Below are positions 18,866 to 27,745 of a stretch of 64,000 nt of DNA, piece by piece. Source of the stretch: Streptomyces sp. NBC_01591 (lineage in GTDB: Bacteria > Actinomycetota > Actinomycetes > Streptomycetales > Streptomycetaceae); the NCBI RefSeq assembly GCF_035918155.1, contig NZ_CP109327.1, positions 2,542,001 to 2,606,000 on the forward strand. Reading direction: 5' to 3'. The notes beneath the pieces are model-generated. The model was not told where the DNA came from, ran no database searches, and was given only the letters and a program-made list of their open reading frames with translations. The position numbers were made by a program, and so were the translations under genes. Position 1 is the stretch's first letter. Each line of letters starts with the position of its first letter.

Positions 18866-19333
18866 TCAGATACGGACCTGGACGGCGCGGGCCAGCCGGT
18901 CGTGCAGGCCGCGGCCGTCGCGGTCCCAGACGAGGGCCGGGATCACCAGACACAGCAGCACGCTCCGGACGATCACCCACCCGATCGGCAGCCGGCCACC
19001 GCTCTCGGCGACGACCCTGAGGCCCATGATGCGCTTGCCCGGCGTGCAGCCGATGGTCCCGACGGTGAGCATGCTCAGCACGAGGAAGATGCCCAGTGCC
19101 CAGTTTCCGGCCGCCTGCTGGTCACCCTGAGCGAACAGCCCGTATGCGATCAGCAGGCACAGGGCCCAGTCGATGAAGATCGCGCCGAAACGCCGCCCGA
19201 GCGGCGCCACGGAACCCGGCCCCTGCTCGGGCAGGCCGAGTCGCTTGCCCCGGTAGCCGAAGTCGGCCCCCATCTCCTCGGCGGCCGCGCGCGGCCCGGA
19301 GAGCCACGATCCGATTGCTTGCCTGTTGTCCAC
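18866..19333 (-). CDS. RDD-family membrane protein
   Basis: The product (155 aa) has a hydrophilic N-terminus of about 45 residues and then an RDD domain: RRFGAIFIDWALCLLIAYGL with the Arg/Asp pair, a second helix (ALGIFLVLSMLTVGTIG), the TPGKRIMGLRVV loop, and a third helix (IGWVIVRSVLLCLVIPALVW) ending DRLARAVQVRI. GTG 19333 is the start. RDD proteins are multi-spanning membrane proteins of mostly unknown transport-related function. It is divergent from glnA, a common arrangement in Streptomyces. Confidence 0.9.
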   Translation of the reverse strand: MDNRQAIGSWLSGPRAAAEEMGADFGYRGKRLGLPEQGPGSVAPLGRRFGAIFIDWALCLLIAYGLFAQGDQQAAGNWALGIFLVLSMLTVGTIGCTPGKRIMGLRVVAESGGRLPIGWVIVRSVLLCLVIPALVWDRDGRGLHDRLARAVQVRI

Positions 19334-19452
19334 CCGAACACGGTACTGCGCCCGCCCGCGCAGCCTGCCGGGCGGGTGCCGCTACAGGCCCTCGGAACGG
19401 CCGGGAGACGGGCCCCTGACCGGCCACGAGGTGCCGGTCACACCCGGCTCGG

Positions 19453-19490
19453 TTAACTTCTGCGAAACAAATGGGTCATGCTTGAGAAAT
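19453..19490 (+). promoter_or_regulatory. Double GlnR box upstream of glnA
   Basis: TTAAC-n6-GAAAC-n6-GTCAT-n6-GAAAT occupies 19453-19490, with exact 11-nt spacing. This matches the known actinomycete GlnR consensus of gTnAc-n6-GaAAc repeated. It ends 97 nt before the glnA start, as expected for nitrogen-controlled activation. Confidence 0.85.
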
Positions 19491-19587
19491 CCGGTCTGCC
19501 TATGGTCGGGTCCAGCGTGTGCCACCGCACTGGCCGCACCACGAGCTACAACCCCGTCCCTCCCGGGCCGGGAGTAGGAGGAGTTGG

Positions 19588-20997
19588 ATGTTCCAGAACG
19601 CCGACGACGCGAAGAAGTACATCGCCGACAATGACGTCAAGTTCATCGATGTCCGGTTCTGTGACCTGCCCGGTGTGATGCAGCACGTCACCGTCCCGGC
19701 GGCGACCTTCGACCCGGCCGACGAGCTTGCCTTCGACGGCTCGTCGATCCGCGGATTCCAGGCCATCCACGAGTCCGACATGGCGCTGCGCGCGGACCTG
19801 TCGACCGCCCGTGTCGACCCCTTCCGCCGCGACAAGACCATCAACATCAACTTCTTCATCCACGACCCGATCACCGGCGAGCAGTACAGCCGTGACCCGC
19901 GGAACGTGGCCAAGAAGGCCGAGGCGTACCTCGCCTCCACCGGCATCGCCGACACCGCGTACTTCGGTCCCGAGGCCGAGTTCTACGTCTTCGACAACGT
20001 CCGTTTCCAGACGTCGGCGAACGAGAGCTTCTACCACATCGACTCCGAGGCCGGCGCCTGGAACACCGGTGCGGTCGAGAACAACCGCGGCTACAAGGTC
20101 CGCTACAAGGGCGGTTACTTCCCGGTCCCGCCGGTCGACCACTTCGCCGACCTGCGTGCCGAGATGTCCCTGGAGCTGGAGAACAGCGGTCTCCAGATCG
20201 AACGCCAGCACCACGAGGTCGGCACCGCCGGCCAGGCCGAGATCAACTACAAGTTCAACACGCTGCTCGCCGCGGCCGACGACCTGATGCTCTTCAAGTA
20301 CATCGTGAAGAACGTCGCCTGGCGCAACGGCAAGACCGCGACCTTCATGCCGAAGCCGATCTTCGGCGACAACGGCTCGGGCATGCACGTCCACCAGTCC
20401 CTGTGGGCCGGCGGCGACCCGCTGTTCTACGACGAGCAGGGCTACGCGGGCCTCTCGGACATGGCCCGCTACTACATCGGCGGCATCCTCAAGCACGCCC
20501 CGTCGCTGCTGGCGTTCACCAACCCGACGGTGAACTCCTACCACCGTCTGGTCCCCGGCTTCGAGGCCCCGGTCAACATGGTGTACTCGCAGCGCAACCG
20601 CTCGGCCGCGATGCGCATCCCGATCACGGGCTCCAACCCGAAGGCCAAGCGCGTCGAGTTCCGCGCCCCGGACCCGTCGTCCAACCCGTACCTGGCCTTC
20701 TCCGCTCTGCTGATGGCGGGCCTCGACGGCATCAAGAACAAGATCGAGCCCGCCGAGCCGATCGACAAGGACCTCTACGAGCTGGCTCCCGAGGAGCACG
20801 CGAACGTCCAGCAGGTCCCGACCTCCCTCCCGGCCGTCCTGGACGCGCTGGAGGCGGACAACGAGTACCTCCAGGCCGGTGGCGTCTTCACGTCGGACCT
20901 GATCGAGACCTGGATCGACTACAAGCGCACCAACGAGATCGCCCCGATCCAGCTGCGCCCGCACCCGCACGAGTTCGAGCTGTACTTCGACCTCTAA
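19588..20997 (+). CDS. glnA: Glutamine synthetase type I
   Basis: GSI makes glutamine from glutamate, ammonia and ATP and is the main ammonium-assimilating enzyme. The 469-residue product has the beta-grasp N-terminus ([20 protein letters not shown]), [10 protein letters not shown], the ATP loop [16 protein letters not shown], and the NRSAAMRIP segment. The adenylylation tyrosine is present as Y397 in [10 protein letters not shown], so control by GlnE-type adenylylation is expected. Start ATG 19588 follows GGAGGAG (19577-19583). Transcription is probably under GlnR (box at 19453-19490). A 15-bp hairpin lies 114 nt beyond the stop. Confidence 0.97.
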   Translation: MFQNADDAKKYIADNDVKFIDVRFCDLPGVMQHVTVPAATFDPADELAFDGSSIRGFQAIHESDMALRADLSTARVDPFRRDKTININFFIHDPITGEQYSRDPRNVAKKAEAYLASTGIADTAYFGPEAEFYVFDNVRFQTSANESFYHIDSEAGAWNTGAVENNRGYKVRYKGGYFPVPPVDHFADLRAEMSLELENSGLQIERQHHEVGTAGQAEINYKFNTLLAAADDLMLFKYIVKNVAWRNGKTATFMPKPIFGDNGSGMHVHQSLWAGGDPLFYDEQGYAGLSDMARYYIGGILKHAPSLLAFTNPTVNSYHRLVPGFEAPVNMVYSQRNRSAAMRIPITGSNPKAKRVEFRAPDPSSNPYLAFSALLMAGLDGIKNKIEPAEPIDKDLYELAPEEHANVQQVPTSLPAVLDALEADNEYLQAGGVFTSDLIETWIDYKRTNEIAPIQLRPHPHEFELYFDL

Positions 20998-21111
20998 GCC
21001 TCTGAAGAGCGGGGTCGGGTGATCCGGGACTGGCATCAGAGGATGCAGAACCCGGCACGATAGCCAGGTTGTCGACCTGGCGCGCTCCGGATCGGACGCA
21101 CCACACAGGTT

Positions 21112-21147
21112 CATGAGCCCTCATCGAGAAACCGATGAGGGCTCATG
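21112..21147. terminator. Bidirectional terminator between glnA and the repeat-protein gene
   Basis: A perfect 15-bp stem (CATGAGCCCTCATCG and its complement) with loop agaaac lies between convergent genes. Confidence 0.8.
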
Positions 21148-21243
21148 GACGATCGAGGCTGACGATCAGCTATCGGGCGCGGGACACCAGCGGGGGGCTC
21201 GCGCCTGCGTCGGCCTGGGCTCGCCGCCTGCAGGGAGAGGGAA

Positions 21244-22248
21244 TCACTGGGCTGGCGCCATCACTGGTTGCTGGCCGGTTCCGGTACCGGATTGCATGGT
21301 CCCCGTCGTGGTGCCGGGGGCAGTCGTGCCGCCACCGGTCCCTGTGCCGGTCGTCCCGCCGGTCCCCGTGCCGGTCGTCCCGCCGGTCCCCGTGCCGGTC
21401 GTCCCGCCGGTCCCCGTGCCGGTCGTGCCACCGGTCCCCGTGCCGGTCGTGCCACCGGTCCCCGTGCCGGTCGTGCCACCGGTCCCCGTGCCGGTCGTCC
21501 CGCCGGTCCCCGTGCCGGTCGTCCCGCCGGTCCCCGTGCCGGTCGTGCCACCGGTCCCCGTGCCGGTCGTCCCGCCGGTCCCCGTGCCGGTCGTCCCGCC
21601 GGTCCCCGTGCCGGTCGTCCCGCCGGTCCCCGTGCCGGTCGTCCCGCCGGTCCCCGTGCCGGTCGTCCCGCCGGTCCCCGTGTCGGTCGTCCCGCCACCG
21701 ACCGTGTTGCCACCGCCGACTGTGTTACCACTCCCCGCGATGACGGAGCCACCGATGGTGGAACCAATGATTTGGTTCAGGTTGTTGATTGTCTGATTGC
21801 TGACTTGGTTTATCACCGTCTGCGACAGACCGAGACTTCTCCCCGTAGCTTGCACCGCCGCCGCGCTCTGCGCCGCCGCCTGTTGCGGGGAGGCACCCCT
21901 GCTTATCGCCGCTTGTGCCGCGTTCGCTCCGGCAGCCGCAGCAGCGGCTGTACCTCCGGCCGATGTCGCTGATTCCCCTCCTGCGCAGGCCACAGAGCCT
22001 ACGGCGAAGCTGCCTGTGCCCGTTACAGCGAACGGTCCTATACGACCGTCAGCACCAGGGCGCAGCGTCTTCCCCCCGGGGGAGACTGTGAAGATCGCGT
22101 TGGGGTCGAAGTTCTCCCCCGTCAAGGTGTTTGCCACTACCCGACACGCCTGGGTCGGGGCAGCGGAAGCAGGCACGGCAGCGGTCGCAGCCAGCCCCCC
22201 GACAAGCGCCACTGTCGCGGCGGAACTCAGGACGATTTTTGCCCTCAC
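21244..22248 (-). CDS. Secreted Gly/Thr-repeat protein
   Basis: A 334-residue exported protein of unknown function. GTG 22248 follows AAGGGG and starts a signal peptide ([20 protein letters not shown]..., probable cleavage after ASA at about residue 30). The mature part has a small globular region with two cysteines ([10 protein letters not shown] and GSVACAGG), an Ala/Gln-rich helix ([20 protein letters not shown]), an Asn/Gln/Ile segment ([20 protein letters not shown]), and then fifteen tandem 8-residue units TTGTGTGG encoded by 24-nt repeats. There is no LPXTG or membrane anchor. The upstream region has three 11-nt-periodic GTGAC-type heptamers shared with the repeat gene at 41.3 kb. A surface or matrix protein is likely. 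Confidence 0.8.
   Translation of the reverse strand: MRAKIVLSSAATVALVGGLAATAAVPASAAPTQACRVVANTLTGENFDPNAIFTVSPGGKTLRPGADGRIGPFAVTGTGSFAVGSVACAGGESATSAGGTAAAAAAGANAAQAAISRGASPQQAAAQSAAAVQATGRSLGLSQTVINQVSNQTINNLNQIIGSTIGGSVIAGSGNTVGGGNTVGGGTTDTGTGGTTGTGTGGTTGTGTGGTTGTGTGGTTGTGTGGTTGTGTGGTTGTGTGGTTGTGTGGTTGTGTGGTTGTGTGGTTGTGTGGTTGTGTGGTTGTGTGGTTGTGTGGTTGTGTGGGTTAPGTTTGTMQSGTGTGQQPVMAPAQ
21337..21696. repeat. 15 tandem copies of a 24-bp repeat
   Basis: The unit GGTCCCCGTGCCGGTCGTCC plus CGCC (two third-position variants, CCCGCC and GCCACC) repeats exactly 15 times over 360 bp, inside the secreted-protein gene. Variant order and near-identity point to recent expansion; copy number should vary between strains. 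Confidence 0.95.
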
Positions 22249-22686
22249 GGTTTTCCCCTTTCCGGAACTGTGCTTTCTTGCTGTTCCAGTCACGTGCCAT
22301 CGTGAGCAACGGGCCACAGCCACGGCGTGACTCCGGCGTGACGCTGACGTGACGACGGGACTGACAGCAGCAACTCCGGGTGGAATCCCGGAATCGCTCC
22401 TCATCTAGCTTGCGCGTTCTCTTTGAGGATGTCGCACCGAAAGATTTTCCGGATTCAACCAGTCATGACTGGGGAGTTGAGGCAGGTGCCGTACGAGACG
22501 CAATTCGGGGAACGTGACCCAGCCGAACGAGACGGGCCAGCAGCAGACCGGGCCGAACGATACGATGGTTGTCAACGCCCAGTACTGGTTCTACGAGAAT
22601 CGCCCCCCGTTGAGCCATGGCGCTGGGGCCGCTGAAACCCCAGCACGCAGATGGGGCACTCCAGTTCACCTCGAGCCTTTGGGCTG
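22249..22686. other. 438-nt divergent promoter region of two secreted-protein genes
   Basis: This interval is less GC-rich than its surroundings and contains the heptamer array at 22325-22353. I found no other ORF with coding bias and no RNA gene in it. Clear -35/-10 pairs are not evident. Confidence 0.5.
22325..22353 (-). promoter_or_regulatory. Three 11-nt-spaced heptamers (SARP- or PhoP-type site)
   Basis: Read on the minus strand, GTCACGT-n4-GTCACGC-n4-GTCACGC gives three heptamers with a period of exactly 11 nt. It ends 76 nt before the GTG of the repeat-protein gene. Direct heptamers at 11-nt spacing are the binding mode of SARP activators and also of PhoP. The same GTCACGC pair lies before the repeat gene at 41.3 kb, next to a SARP gene. 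Confidence 0.5.
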
Positions 22687-23025
22687 ATGAATATGAAGAA
22701 GACAACCTTGCGGAACATCCGTGTCGCAGCAGCGGCTTCCTTCTTGACGGCCGGCGTCCTGGGCGCATCAGCGAGTTCCTCCGTTGCCTCGCAGCAGAAT
22801 TCCCAGGTCGCGCCGTCGGTGCTCAAGTGCTACACACTCATTGACGATCCGAGCGAGATCGTTTGCTATCAGCTTTCGCAGCGGGCTCTGAATACGGGTA
22901 GCCAGATCGTGTTCTTCCCCTTCCTTATCCAGGTGCCCACGCCTTCGAATCCCCCGGCTCCGGACGTCGTGAATGTTCTGCCGCCGGATCTGCCTCCAGG
23001 GGTTCCCTTCACCAGCACGCGATAG
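22687..23025 (+). CDS. Small secreted protein, two cysteines
   Basis: A 112-residue protein with a typical signal peptide (KKTTLRNIRVAAAASFLTAG, cleavage near SSSVA-SQQ). The mature part of about 75 residues has two cysteines 12 residues apart (LKCYTLIDDPSEIVCYQ), which could form one disulfide, and a Pro-rich tail (PTPSNPPAPDVVNVLPPDLP). The start could be ATG 22687 or 22693; neither has a strong ribosome site. It is divergent from the repeat-protein gene, with which it may share regulation. I do not recognise the family. Confidence 0.65.
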   Translation: MNMKKTTLRNIRVAAAASFLTAGVLGASASSSVASQQNSQVAPSVLKCYTLIDDPSEIVCYQLSQRALNTGSQIVFFPFLIQVPTPSNPPAPDVVNVLPPDLPPGVPFTSTR

Positions 23026-23123
23026 TCGCTGGCACGCGACAGTCGCTCCAGTCGCAACTGGCTGAGACCGAGACCGCCTTGGCGTGCGCCCATGGCGGGC
23101 CGAGGAGCGCCGTCGTGGAGCGA

Positions 23124-23609
23124 TCAGTGCCGCAGGGCGTTTGCCACGTCCGCCTTGACGTCTCCGGACAGCTTGCGGTTGCTGCGGGCCATGGCGTCCT
23201 TGGACGCCTTGGGGCCGACGCCGTCGACCGTCACCACGACCGTGTCGAGCAGATTGCCGCTCGCGTCATCGAAGTTGACCTGCACCGCGTACGACTTCGC
23301 CGAGTCGGAGCTGTTCTTCACGGTGACCTTCACCGTGACACGGCCGTCGCCGTCGGTGCTCGGCTTGCCCAGCTCGACGTCGCCCTTGGCGTTCACGCCG
23401 TTCTTGAAATTTTTCAGCTTCTCGCCCGCGGCGGCCGTCGCCGAGGCCACCACATCGGCGCCCCGGGACGCCGCCGACGCTGCGGCGGACGCGGCCTTGG
23501 ACGCCGTACTGGAGGCGCTGCCGCCGTCGTCGGAGCAGGCGGCGGCCGTCGACATCACGGCCGCCGTCAGCAGTACGGCCCACAGACCTCGCGCGGCTTT
23601 CCTCGTCAT
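23124..23609 (-). CDS. Putative lipoprotein with FxLYD-like domain
   Basis: A 161-residue exported protein. ATG 23609 follows GGGAGG at a good distance. The signal peptide ends TAAVMSTAAAC, a relaxed lipobox with Ala at -3, followed by an acidic SDDGG. Then comes an Ala/Ser-rich stretch and a C-terminal beta domain (GRVTVKVTVKNSSDSAKSYA, VQVNFDDASGNLLDTVVVTV) like the FxLYD/DUF3426-type domains of actinobacterial lipoproteins. A cell-surface role is inferred; nothing specific can be said. It is divergent from the MmpS-like gene. Confidence 0.75.
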   Translation of the reverse strand: MTRKAARGLWAVLLTAAVMSTAAACSDDGGSASSTASKAASAAASAASRGADVVASATAAAGEKLKNFKNGVNAKGDVELGKPSTDGDGRVTVKVTVKNSSDSAKSYAVQVNFDDASGNLLDTVVVTVDGVGPKASKDAMARSNRKLSGDVKADVANALRH

Positions 23610-23761
23610 CGTGCCTCCCAGCACTCGCCACTCCCCCCTCCTTCGCCCATCGCTTCAGTCAAAGGGGCGGCGGCGCGGGCCGCATGCGGTGTATGCCGGA
23701 CGGGTGAGCGCAGGGGTGGCGGCGATTCGCGGTGCGGCACGGGGCGGACGAGGCTGGGGGC

Positions 23762-24196
23762 ATGAGCGACCAGAAGCCGGGCGGTGCCCCGATGGCGGTG
23801 CGGCGTCGGCGGCGGTGGCCCTGGGTGCTGCTCGTGGTCGTGCTCGCGCTGGCCAGTGGTGGTGCCGTCGCCGTCGGGGTGGTCGCCGGTGCGCTGTCGC
23901 GGGAGGAGACGAAGCCGCTTCGGATCACGTACGAGGTCACCGGCACCGCCAAGGACGTCACCGTCACCTATCCCACCTGGCGCAACGGCGACCTCTCGAC
24001 CGCGCGGCTGACTCTGCGGACGCTGCCGTGGGCCGGGGAGACGCGGACCAGGGGCTTCATGAGCGGCGGCTCCTTCGCCGTCACCCTCGGGGCGTCGGGC
24101 GGCGAGGTCGCCTGCGCGGTGACGGTGGACAACGGGACCGTCCGGACGGCCACGGCCTCCGGAGCCTTCGCCACGGCGACCTGCGGCGGGTTCTGA
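23762..24196 (+). CDS. MmpS-family membrane-anchored protein
   Basis: A 144-residue protein with an Arg-rich cytoplasmic N-terminus (VRRRRRWP), one transmembrane helix (about residues 20-42) and an extracytoplasmic beta domain starting ITYEVTGTAKDVTVTY with two late cysteines (VACAVTV and ATCGGF). This is the MmpS layout known from mycobacteria, where MmpS partners MmpL transporters. No intact MMPL gene is adjacent; the nearest MMPL sequence is the pseudogene near 33.8 kb. Start ATG 23762 is supported by the anchor position. The C-terminal disulfide is a guess from the cysteine positions. Confidence 0.82.
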   Translation: MSDQKPGGAPMAVRRRRRWPWVLLVVVLALASGGAVAVGVVAGALSREETKPLRITYEVTGTAKDVTVTYPTWRNGDLSTARLTLRTLPWAGETRTRGFMSGGSFAVTLGASGGEVACAVTVDNGTVRTATASGAFATATCGGF

Positions 24197-24235
24197 GCCG
24201 GGTCTCCCGCTGCCCGTACGTGGCCGTGCCGTACG

Positions 24236-24277
24236 TGGCCGTGTCCCCGGGCCGCGGAGGGCTCGGGGACACGGCCA
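24236..24277. terminator. Bidirectional terminator
   Basis: A perfect 14-bp stem (TGGCCGTGTCCCCG with its complement) lies between the convergent MmpS-like and 89-aa genes. Confidence 0.75.
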
Positions 24278-24293
24278 TCGGGTGCTCCGGCCG

Positions 24294-24563
24294 TCAGCGG
24301 CCGTAGCGGATCAGGGCACGGACCATGCGGCAGGTCGTGTCGGACGGCGGGTGGATGCCGATGCGCTCGGCAGTCGCCCGTATCTTGTCGTTGGTCGCGG
24401 TCGACGGGTAGTAGACGCCTGTGTCGAGCAGGGCGATCGACAGGCGCATGGCCTTCAGGCGGCGGTTGTGGGTGATGTACCACTCGCGGGGCCGTCCCGC
24501 GGGGAGCGGCTTCTTCATCAGGGGCTTGTGGAGCGGCTTGGTCGTGACTGCGGCAACGGCCAT
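24294..24563 (-). CDS. Small basic hypothetical protein
   Basis: An 89-residue Lys/Arg-rich protein of unknown function with no signal peptide or membrane segment. ATG 24563 follows AGGAGG by 6 nt, a strong ribosome site. A TTG two codons upstream is less likely. The core (REWYITHNRRLKAMRLSIALL, then TATNDKIRATAERIGIHPPS and MVRALIRYGR) looks like a compact helical domain, possibly nucleic-acid binding from its charge, but that is only a suggestion. It is divergent from the ArsC-like gene. Confidence 0.7.
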   Translation of the reverse strand: MAVAAVTTKPLHKPLMKKPLPAGRPREWYITHNRRLKAMRLSIALLDTGVYYPSTATNDKIRATAERIGIHPPSDTTCRMVRALIRYGR

Positions 24564-24683
24564 GGGCAACCTCCTGGCACGATCGTGGAACCCTCACGAA
24601 CTGCCTTCATTTTACTGCCCGGCACTGACAATCGCCGCTGGCCAGAAGGGCTTTCGGGGTGTCCCTCGCGTACCTTTGGCCCC

Positions 24684-25043
24684 ATGGAGATCTGGATCAA
24701 TCCCGCCTGTTCGAAGTGCCGCAGCGCGGTACAGCTGCTCGATGCGGAGGGTGCCGAATACACCGTCCGCCGATACCTGGAGGATGTGCCGTCGCCGGAC
24801 GAGATCCGGGCCGTGCTCGACCGGCTCGGGCTGGAGCCGTGGGACATCACTCGGACTCAGGAAGCCGATGCGAAAGAGCTCGGGCTCAAGGAGTGGCCGC
24901 GCGAGGCCGGTTCGCGTGAGCGGTGGATCTCTGCCCTCGCCGAGCACCCGAAGCTCATCCAGCGGCCGATCATCACCGCGGACGACGGGACCGCCGTCGT
25001 GGCGCGCACCGACGAGGCGGTACGCGACGCGTTGGAACGCTGA
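24684..25043 (+). CDS. ArsC/Spx-family thioredoxin-fold reductase
   Basis: The 119-residue product is a glutaredoxin-like arsenate reductase family protein. The catalytic site is NPACSKCRSA (CxxC followed by Arg) near residues 7-15. The body has the ArsC-type VRRYLEDVPSPDEIRAVLDR and LIQRPIITADDGTAVVAR, with the conserved RP loop. No arsenic-resistance genes are adjacent, so a detoxification role is not supported; related YfgD/YffB-like proteins have uncertain functions. The start at ATG 24684 begins directly with the first beta strand. Confidence 0.88.
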   Translation: MEIWINPACSKCRSAVQLLDAEGAEYTVRRYLEDVPSPDEIRAVLDRLGLEPWDITRTQEADAKELGLKEWPREAGSRERWISALAEHPKLIQRPIITADDGTAVVARTDEAVRDALER

Positions 25044-25085
25044 GCGCCCTCGGGTGGCCCGTGCGGGCTCCCGTGCGACGGCCCG

Positions 25086-25943
25086 TCAGCCGATGAAGTC
25101 CTCGATCCTGCGGTTCAGTTCGCCGGCCGTCGGCCCGTGCAGCGGCAGTGTGTGGTGCGTCGCGCCGGGAATCGTCGCCGTCGTTGCCCGCGGGAGCAGC
25201 CGGGCAGCGGCGGCGGCGACGCGGGCCGGGTCATGGGCCCGGCCGCGTCCGGCGAGCAGGATCAGGGTCGGTACATCCAGTCGGCCCAGGGCCTCGGGCG
25301 CGGGGCGGGGCCCGGTGACCGGGCGGGCGGACGGGAATCGGGCGGCCGTGTCGCGCAGCCGCAGCCAGGCCGGGTCGAGCGCGGCACCGCCCGTCTCCCA
25401 TTCCAGGAAGGCCCGCGTCCGCTTCGCGCCGGGCCGGATCAGCATCGGCAGCGCGTGCAGCAGATAGCCGGGCCGGAAGCCGGCGAAGCACTGTGTCGGG
25501 TCCACCAGGACCAGCTTCCGGACGCGGTGGGGCGCGTGCAGGGCGTAGTGGAGAGCGATCCAGGCCCCGTAGGAATGCCCGCCCAGCGCGGCGCGGCCGG
25601 CGCCCAGTCCGTCCAGTACCCCGTCGAGCCATGCCGTGAGGTCCGCCACCGTACGGATCGGGCGCTCCCCCGCGACGCTGCGGCCCGGGTCGCCGATCAG
25701 GTCGACGGCGTGGACGCGGTGGGCGCGGCCCAGGTGGGCCGCCTGGGCGTACCAGACGGTGGAGGTGGCGCCGCCGCCGGCCAGCAGCACCAGGGGCGGG
25801 GCGCCGCCGGGGCCGCAGCTGTTGACACGGGTGGTGCCGTACGGGGTGGTGACCTGGGAGTGGGTCGTTCCGGCGGGCCAGTTGACCGCCAGGACCTCGT
25901 CGTACGCCTCGTGGAACGACATGGGTGCCGACGTGGATGTCAT
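25086..25943 (-). CDS. Alpha/beta-hydrolase
   Basis: A 285-residue alpha/beta-hydrolase fold protein. The oxyanion loop LAGGGATSTVW, the nucleophile elbow GGHSYGAW and the catalytic histidine in GATHHTLP are visible, with the acid expected after LILLAGRGRAHDPA. ATG 25943 follows GGGAGG by 5 nt. The substrate is unknown. It is divergent from a MarR gene with a perfect 11-bp inverted repeat between them (26002-26026), so its expression is probably controlled by that regulator. Confidence 0.88.
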   Translation of the reverse strand: MTSTSAPMSFHEAYDEVLAVNWPAGTTHSQVTTPYGTTRVNSCGPGGAPPLVLLAGGGATSTVWYAQAAHLGRAHRVHAVDLIGDPGRSVAGERPIRTVADLTAWLDGVLDGLGAGRAALGGHSYGAWIALHYALHAPHRVRKLVLVDPTQCFAGFRPGYLLHALPMLIRPGAKRTRAFLEWETGGAALDPAWLRLRDTAARFPSARPVTGPRPAPEALGRLDVPTLILLAGRGRAHDPARVAAAAARLLPRATTATIPGATHHTLPLHGPTAGELNRRIEDFIG

Positions 25944-26001
25944 GGGTGCCTCCCTGGTCGTACTGCTCCTGCCGTGAACCACTCCTGGAACCGCTCCCGG
26001 A

Positions 26002-26026
26002 TATTATCTCGCTCGGCGAGATAATA
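26002..26026. promoter_or_regulatory. MarR operator (perfect palindrome)
   Basis: TATTATCTCGC-n3-GCGAGATAATA is a perfect 11-bp inverted repeat, AT-rich in an otherwise GC-rich region. It lies 27 nt before the MarR start and 59 nt before the divergent hydrolase start. Its size and symmetry suit a MarR dimer repressing both genes. Confidence 0.7.
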
Positions 26027-26052
26027 GACTCGGTGGGGCGGAAGGAGCGTCG

Positions 26053-26502
26053 ATGAGCGAGCAGGGTCCCGAACTGGAGATCGTCCATCTGCTGCGCAAG
26101 GTGACCGTCGAATTCGGGCTGCGCCAAGCCGAGTTCGCGGCTCTCCATCACATGCACAGCACCGATGTCCGCGCCCTGATCTGCCTGCTGGACGCCGAGC
26201 GGGCGGGGACGGACGCCACCGCCGGGTGGCTCGGCGCGCAGCTCGGGCTCAACTCCGCGGGCACCACCGCCGTCATCGACCGCCTGGAACGGCTCGGCCA
26301 TCTCACCCGCACCCGCGACCCGCGCGACCGGCGGCGGGTGCTGCTGGCGGTGGACGAGCGGGCGGTGGAGCTGGGGTGGGCGTTCTTCGGGCCCCTGATC
26401 GAGAACACGGTGTCGGTGCTGCGCGACTTCGACGAGAACGAGACGGCTGCCGTCCGGCGCTTCCTGTACGCCGCGCATCAGGCGGTCACCTCGATTCCCT
26501 GA
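26053..26502 (+). CDS. MarR-family transcriptional regulator
   Basis: The product (149 aa) has a MarR winged helix: STDVRALICLLDAERAGTDA, TAGWLGAQLGLNSAGTTAVI recognition helix, and the wing RTRDPRDRRRVLLAVDERA with the conserved D-x-R-D-x-R. ATG 26053 follows GAAGGAG by 5 nt. The divergent partner is an alpha/beta-hydrolase gene, and the palindrome between them is the likely operator. The ligand could be the hydrolase substrate. Confidence 0.92.
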   Translation: MSEQGPELEIVHLLRKVTVEFGLRQAEFAALHHMHSTDVRALICLLDAERAGTDATAGWLGAQLGLNSAGTTAVIDRLERLGHLTRTRDPRDRRRVLLAVDERAVELGWAFFGPLIENTVSVLRDFDENETAAVRRFLYAAHQAVTSIP

Positions 26503-26624
26503 CCACCGGCGCGACGGGAGGACACCTGGCGCCCCGGCCCGATGACTTGGCCCCGAGGTCGGGGCCCGGCCGGGGCTCCGCCGGACGCTGACGCAGCGAG
26601 CGCGGCGGCGGAGCTGTCGCCGCC

Positions 26625-27536
26625 CTACGCGCCCGTCTGCTTCTCCGCCTCCGCCAGCAGCTCCGTCAGGCGCAGCCCGAACCGTACGTCGCACGGGTGC
26701 GGCTCCCCCGTACGCACCGAATGGATCAGGGCGTCGACCGCCGCCCGGAACGCGCCGACCGCCTCGCCCCACCTCGGCAGGGTGGCCGTTCCCTGTTCGC
26801 CCCTGAGCTCGATCTCCGCGGCGACCGCGCCCACGGGTGCCCCCAGGGCGAGCGTCACCGTGCTGGACGCGCCGGAGGTGTGGCGGAGGATGAGATGCGT
26901 GGTGTCGGACGGGCCGCGGGCCGCGGTCAGCCCGGTCACATCGCCCAGCACCGGGATCAGGACCGACAGGACGTGCGGGCCGACGTCCCACAGGCCGCCC
27001 TTGTCGCGGCGCCACGGCGAGGCCGCGTACTCATGCGTCGCGCCCGGGGCGAACAGCGCTCCGATCCACTCGCCGCGGGCGGTGAACCAGCCGTCCGCGA
27101 CGGCCTGTTCAGCGATCCAGGCGGACGTCTCGGCGGCGAACCGCAGGGTGCAGAAGACAACGGAGGCGACCCCGGTCTGCTCGGCGGCCCGGACGACCTC
27201 GCGGGCTCCCACGACGGTGGTCGCGACCGGCTTGTCCAGCAGCAGATGACGGCCGGTGGCCGCGGCGCGGGCGGCGAGCGGGGCCTGGACGTCCGGCGGC
27301 ACGGCGAACGCGACGGCGTCGCTGGCGGCGAAGAGCTCGTCGATGCCCGCCTCGCCGCTGTACGCCGTGGTGCCGTGCGCGGCGGCCAGCTCCTGCGCGG
27401 CCTCGGGGCGGCGGCCCCAGACACCGCTCAGTACGACGCCGGGGTGGGCGGCGAGGGCGGGGGCCTGGGTGTTCCGGGCCCAGGGGCCCGTACCGACGAG
27501 GCCGATGCGCAGGGGGGTCGCGGGAAGTGTCGTCAT
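26625..27536 (-). CDS. Gfo/Idh/MocA-family oxidoreductase
   Basis: A 303-residue NAD(P)-dependent dehydrogenase. The N-terminal Rossmann fold begins LRIGLVGTGPWARNT and contains the typical LLDKPVATTV segment with the catalytic Lys-Pro. The C-terminal domain carries DVGPHVLSVLIPVLG, with the catalytic histidine expected there. ATG 27536 starts one strand before the dinucleotide motif. The substrate, probably a sugar or cyclitol derivative, is not determinable. It is divergent from the vWA gene across 209 nt. Confidence 0.9.
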   Translation of the reverse strand: MTTLPATPLRIGLVGTGPWARNTQAPALAAHPGVVLSGVWGRRPEAAQELAAAHGTTAYSGEAGIDELFAASDAVAFAVPPDVQAPLAARAAATGRHLLLDKPVATTVVGAREVVRAAEQTGVASVVFCTLRFAAETSAWIAEQAVADGWFTARGEWIGALFAPGATHEYAASPWRRDKGGLWDVGPHVLSVLIPVLGDVTGLTAARGPSDTTHLILRHTSGASSTVTLALGAPVGAVAAEIELRGEQGTATLPRWGEAVGAFRAAVDALIHSVRTGEPHPCDVRFGLRLTELLAEAEKQTGA

Positions 27537-27745
27537 GGGGCAAGTCTGCCGGGTCGGCCGGGCCCGCCCCGTATTGAGTTGGCGCGAGGCGCTGCCGATG
27601 GCTACGTTTGCGGGGCCGGCCGCGGGACTCCGGCTGCGACTTCCGGGACTTGCCTCTAAAGCAGTGATTTCGCTGTTCGCGCCCCCATTCCCCGGCCGGC
27701 GCCCCGCCTCCTCGTACGGCGGCGCGTGACACCACGGGGGAAACC

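Noticed and set aside
21337..21696. CRISPR-like array
   Set aside because: The units are contiguous 24-bp repeats without variable spacers, inside a coding gene, and no cas gene is present.
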